From positions 26,001 through 90,000 of the forward strand of contig CAUJNA010000848.1 of the NCBI GenBank assembly GCA_963377175.1: a stretch of 64,000 bases of DNA, read 5' to 3'. The translations under genes were made by a program, and so were the position numbers. Positions 63,629-64,000 of the stretch are shown piece after piece. Below the pieces are notes generated by a model that saw only the letters and a list, made by a program, of their open reading frames with translations, searched no databases and was not told the DNA's origin. Within the stretch, counting starts at the first letter, position 1, and every line of letters starts with the position of its first letter. The DNA comes from Effrenium voratum. Its lineage: Eukaryota; Sar; Dinophyceae; Suessiales; Symbiodiniaceae.

Positions 63629-64000
63629 CTGTCGCAGAATCTTGGGAAACGGCGAATCCACTGAAATTAAAACTGAAGCGATCTGACTTAAACTGGCACG
63701 CCAGAATGCAGTAGTGTGATGCTGCTGCGGCACTTCTTCGCATGGAAGCAGCGGATCGTCAAGGCGATCAAATCGCGGGACGTGCGTGAGAGCGCTCTCA
63801 AGTGGAACGTCTTCGCTTCGCTCACCAATTGAAACTCGGTACAGGGAAGAATGCCAAGTGGTGACAAACAACTCTGCTTGAGCGGCCTTTGTGGTGTCCA
63901 AAGGGTGAATAATCACCTTGGGGTAATCTGCAGAGTACCTGGAGTGCAGCATGATTTCATGGGAGAGGGTTTCCCCTTCATGTTCTCTGTGTGAAGCCAA
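63629..64000 (-). CDS. Exon running off the right edge
   Basis: Open from the window edge to a donor CAG/GTACAT at 63629, about 124 residues. Reads SHEIMLHSRYSADYPKVIIH and ASLSQIASVLISVDSPFPKI. Composition and the intact frame suggest true coding sequence; no family recognised. Confidence 0.45.

Noticed and set aside
1..64000. tRNA, rRNA, riboswitch or dinoflagellate spliced-leader sequence
   Set aside because: None could be recognised by eye on either strand.

Overview
The window looks like nuclear DNA of a protist, most likely a microalga and possibly a dinoflagellate. The flanks are GC-rich, gene-poor and full of repeats. They hold short exons bounded by spliceosomal sites (GTAAGT/GTGAGG donors, pyrimidine tracts with CAG acceptors), a 9.7 kb Helitron-like gene, a Helitron relic and a Copia-type gag-protease fragment. 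The host assignment is inference; no rRNA, tRNA, organelle or spliced-leader marker was seen.

The main find is an AT-rich island at about 26.45-44.10 kb with sharp composition changes at both edges. It encodes a Polinton/Polinton-like-virus (PLV) gene set: a double-jelly-roll-type major capsid protein, a penton-like minor capsid protein, a long fibre with an endosialidase-type (S74) chaperone tail, a class-3-type lipase, a DD-E retroviral-type integrase, a 1263-residue protein-primed family B DNA polymerase, and several small zinc-binding or coiled-coil proteins. Genes left of 32.85 kb mostly run leftward and genes right of it run rightward, from a divergent promoter region. No packaging ATPase or maturation protease was found. 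The leftmost reading frame has no start and runs into the left edge, so the copy is probably truncated there. Five single-base frameshifts break three genes (fibre, 34.9 kb gene, 36.0 kb gene), while capsid, penton, integrase and polymerase are open.

The island carries its own expression signals. A CTTAAAG element lies 34-41 nt upstream of the polymerase and three zinc-binding genes. A TCTA core lies 13-22 nt upstream of seven genes, mostly virion genes. Strong AT-rich stem-loops sit in many gene ends and junctions. TCTA late promoters and hairpin transcript ends are known from giant viruses and virophages, so the element may be expressed with help from a co-infecting giant virus.

Layout: 0.1-9.8 kb, giant Helitron-like OTU-Rep-helicase gene (minus). 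10.8-15.4 kb, putative intron-containing host gene (minus) interrupted by 1.2 kb of GAAA-type polypurine repeat. 15.4-22 kb, dispersed and tandem repeats. 22.2-23.6 kb, multi-exon gene with OB-fold-like features (minus). 23.6-26.45 kb, nothing recognised. 26.45-44.1 kb, Polinton/PLV element. 44.1-47.5 kb, decayed OTU-helicase Helitron relic (minus). 47.7-51.2 kb, minisatellites and hairpin repeats. 51.2-53.2 kb, Copia-type gag and protease (minus). 53.96-54.51 kb, small two-exon gene (minus). 55.97-58.3 kb, about 155-bp satellite followed by a GTGA microsatellite; a piece of the satellite also occurs at 11.8-12.0 kb. 58.8-64 kb, exon-like segments of unidentified minus-strand gene(s).
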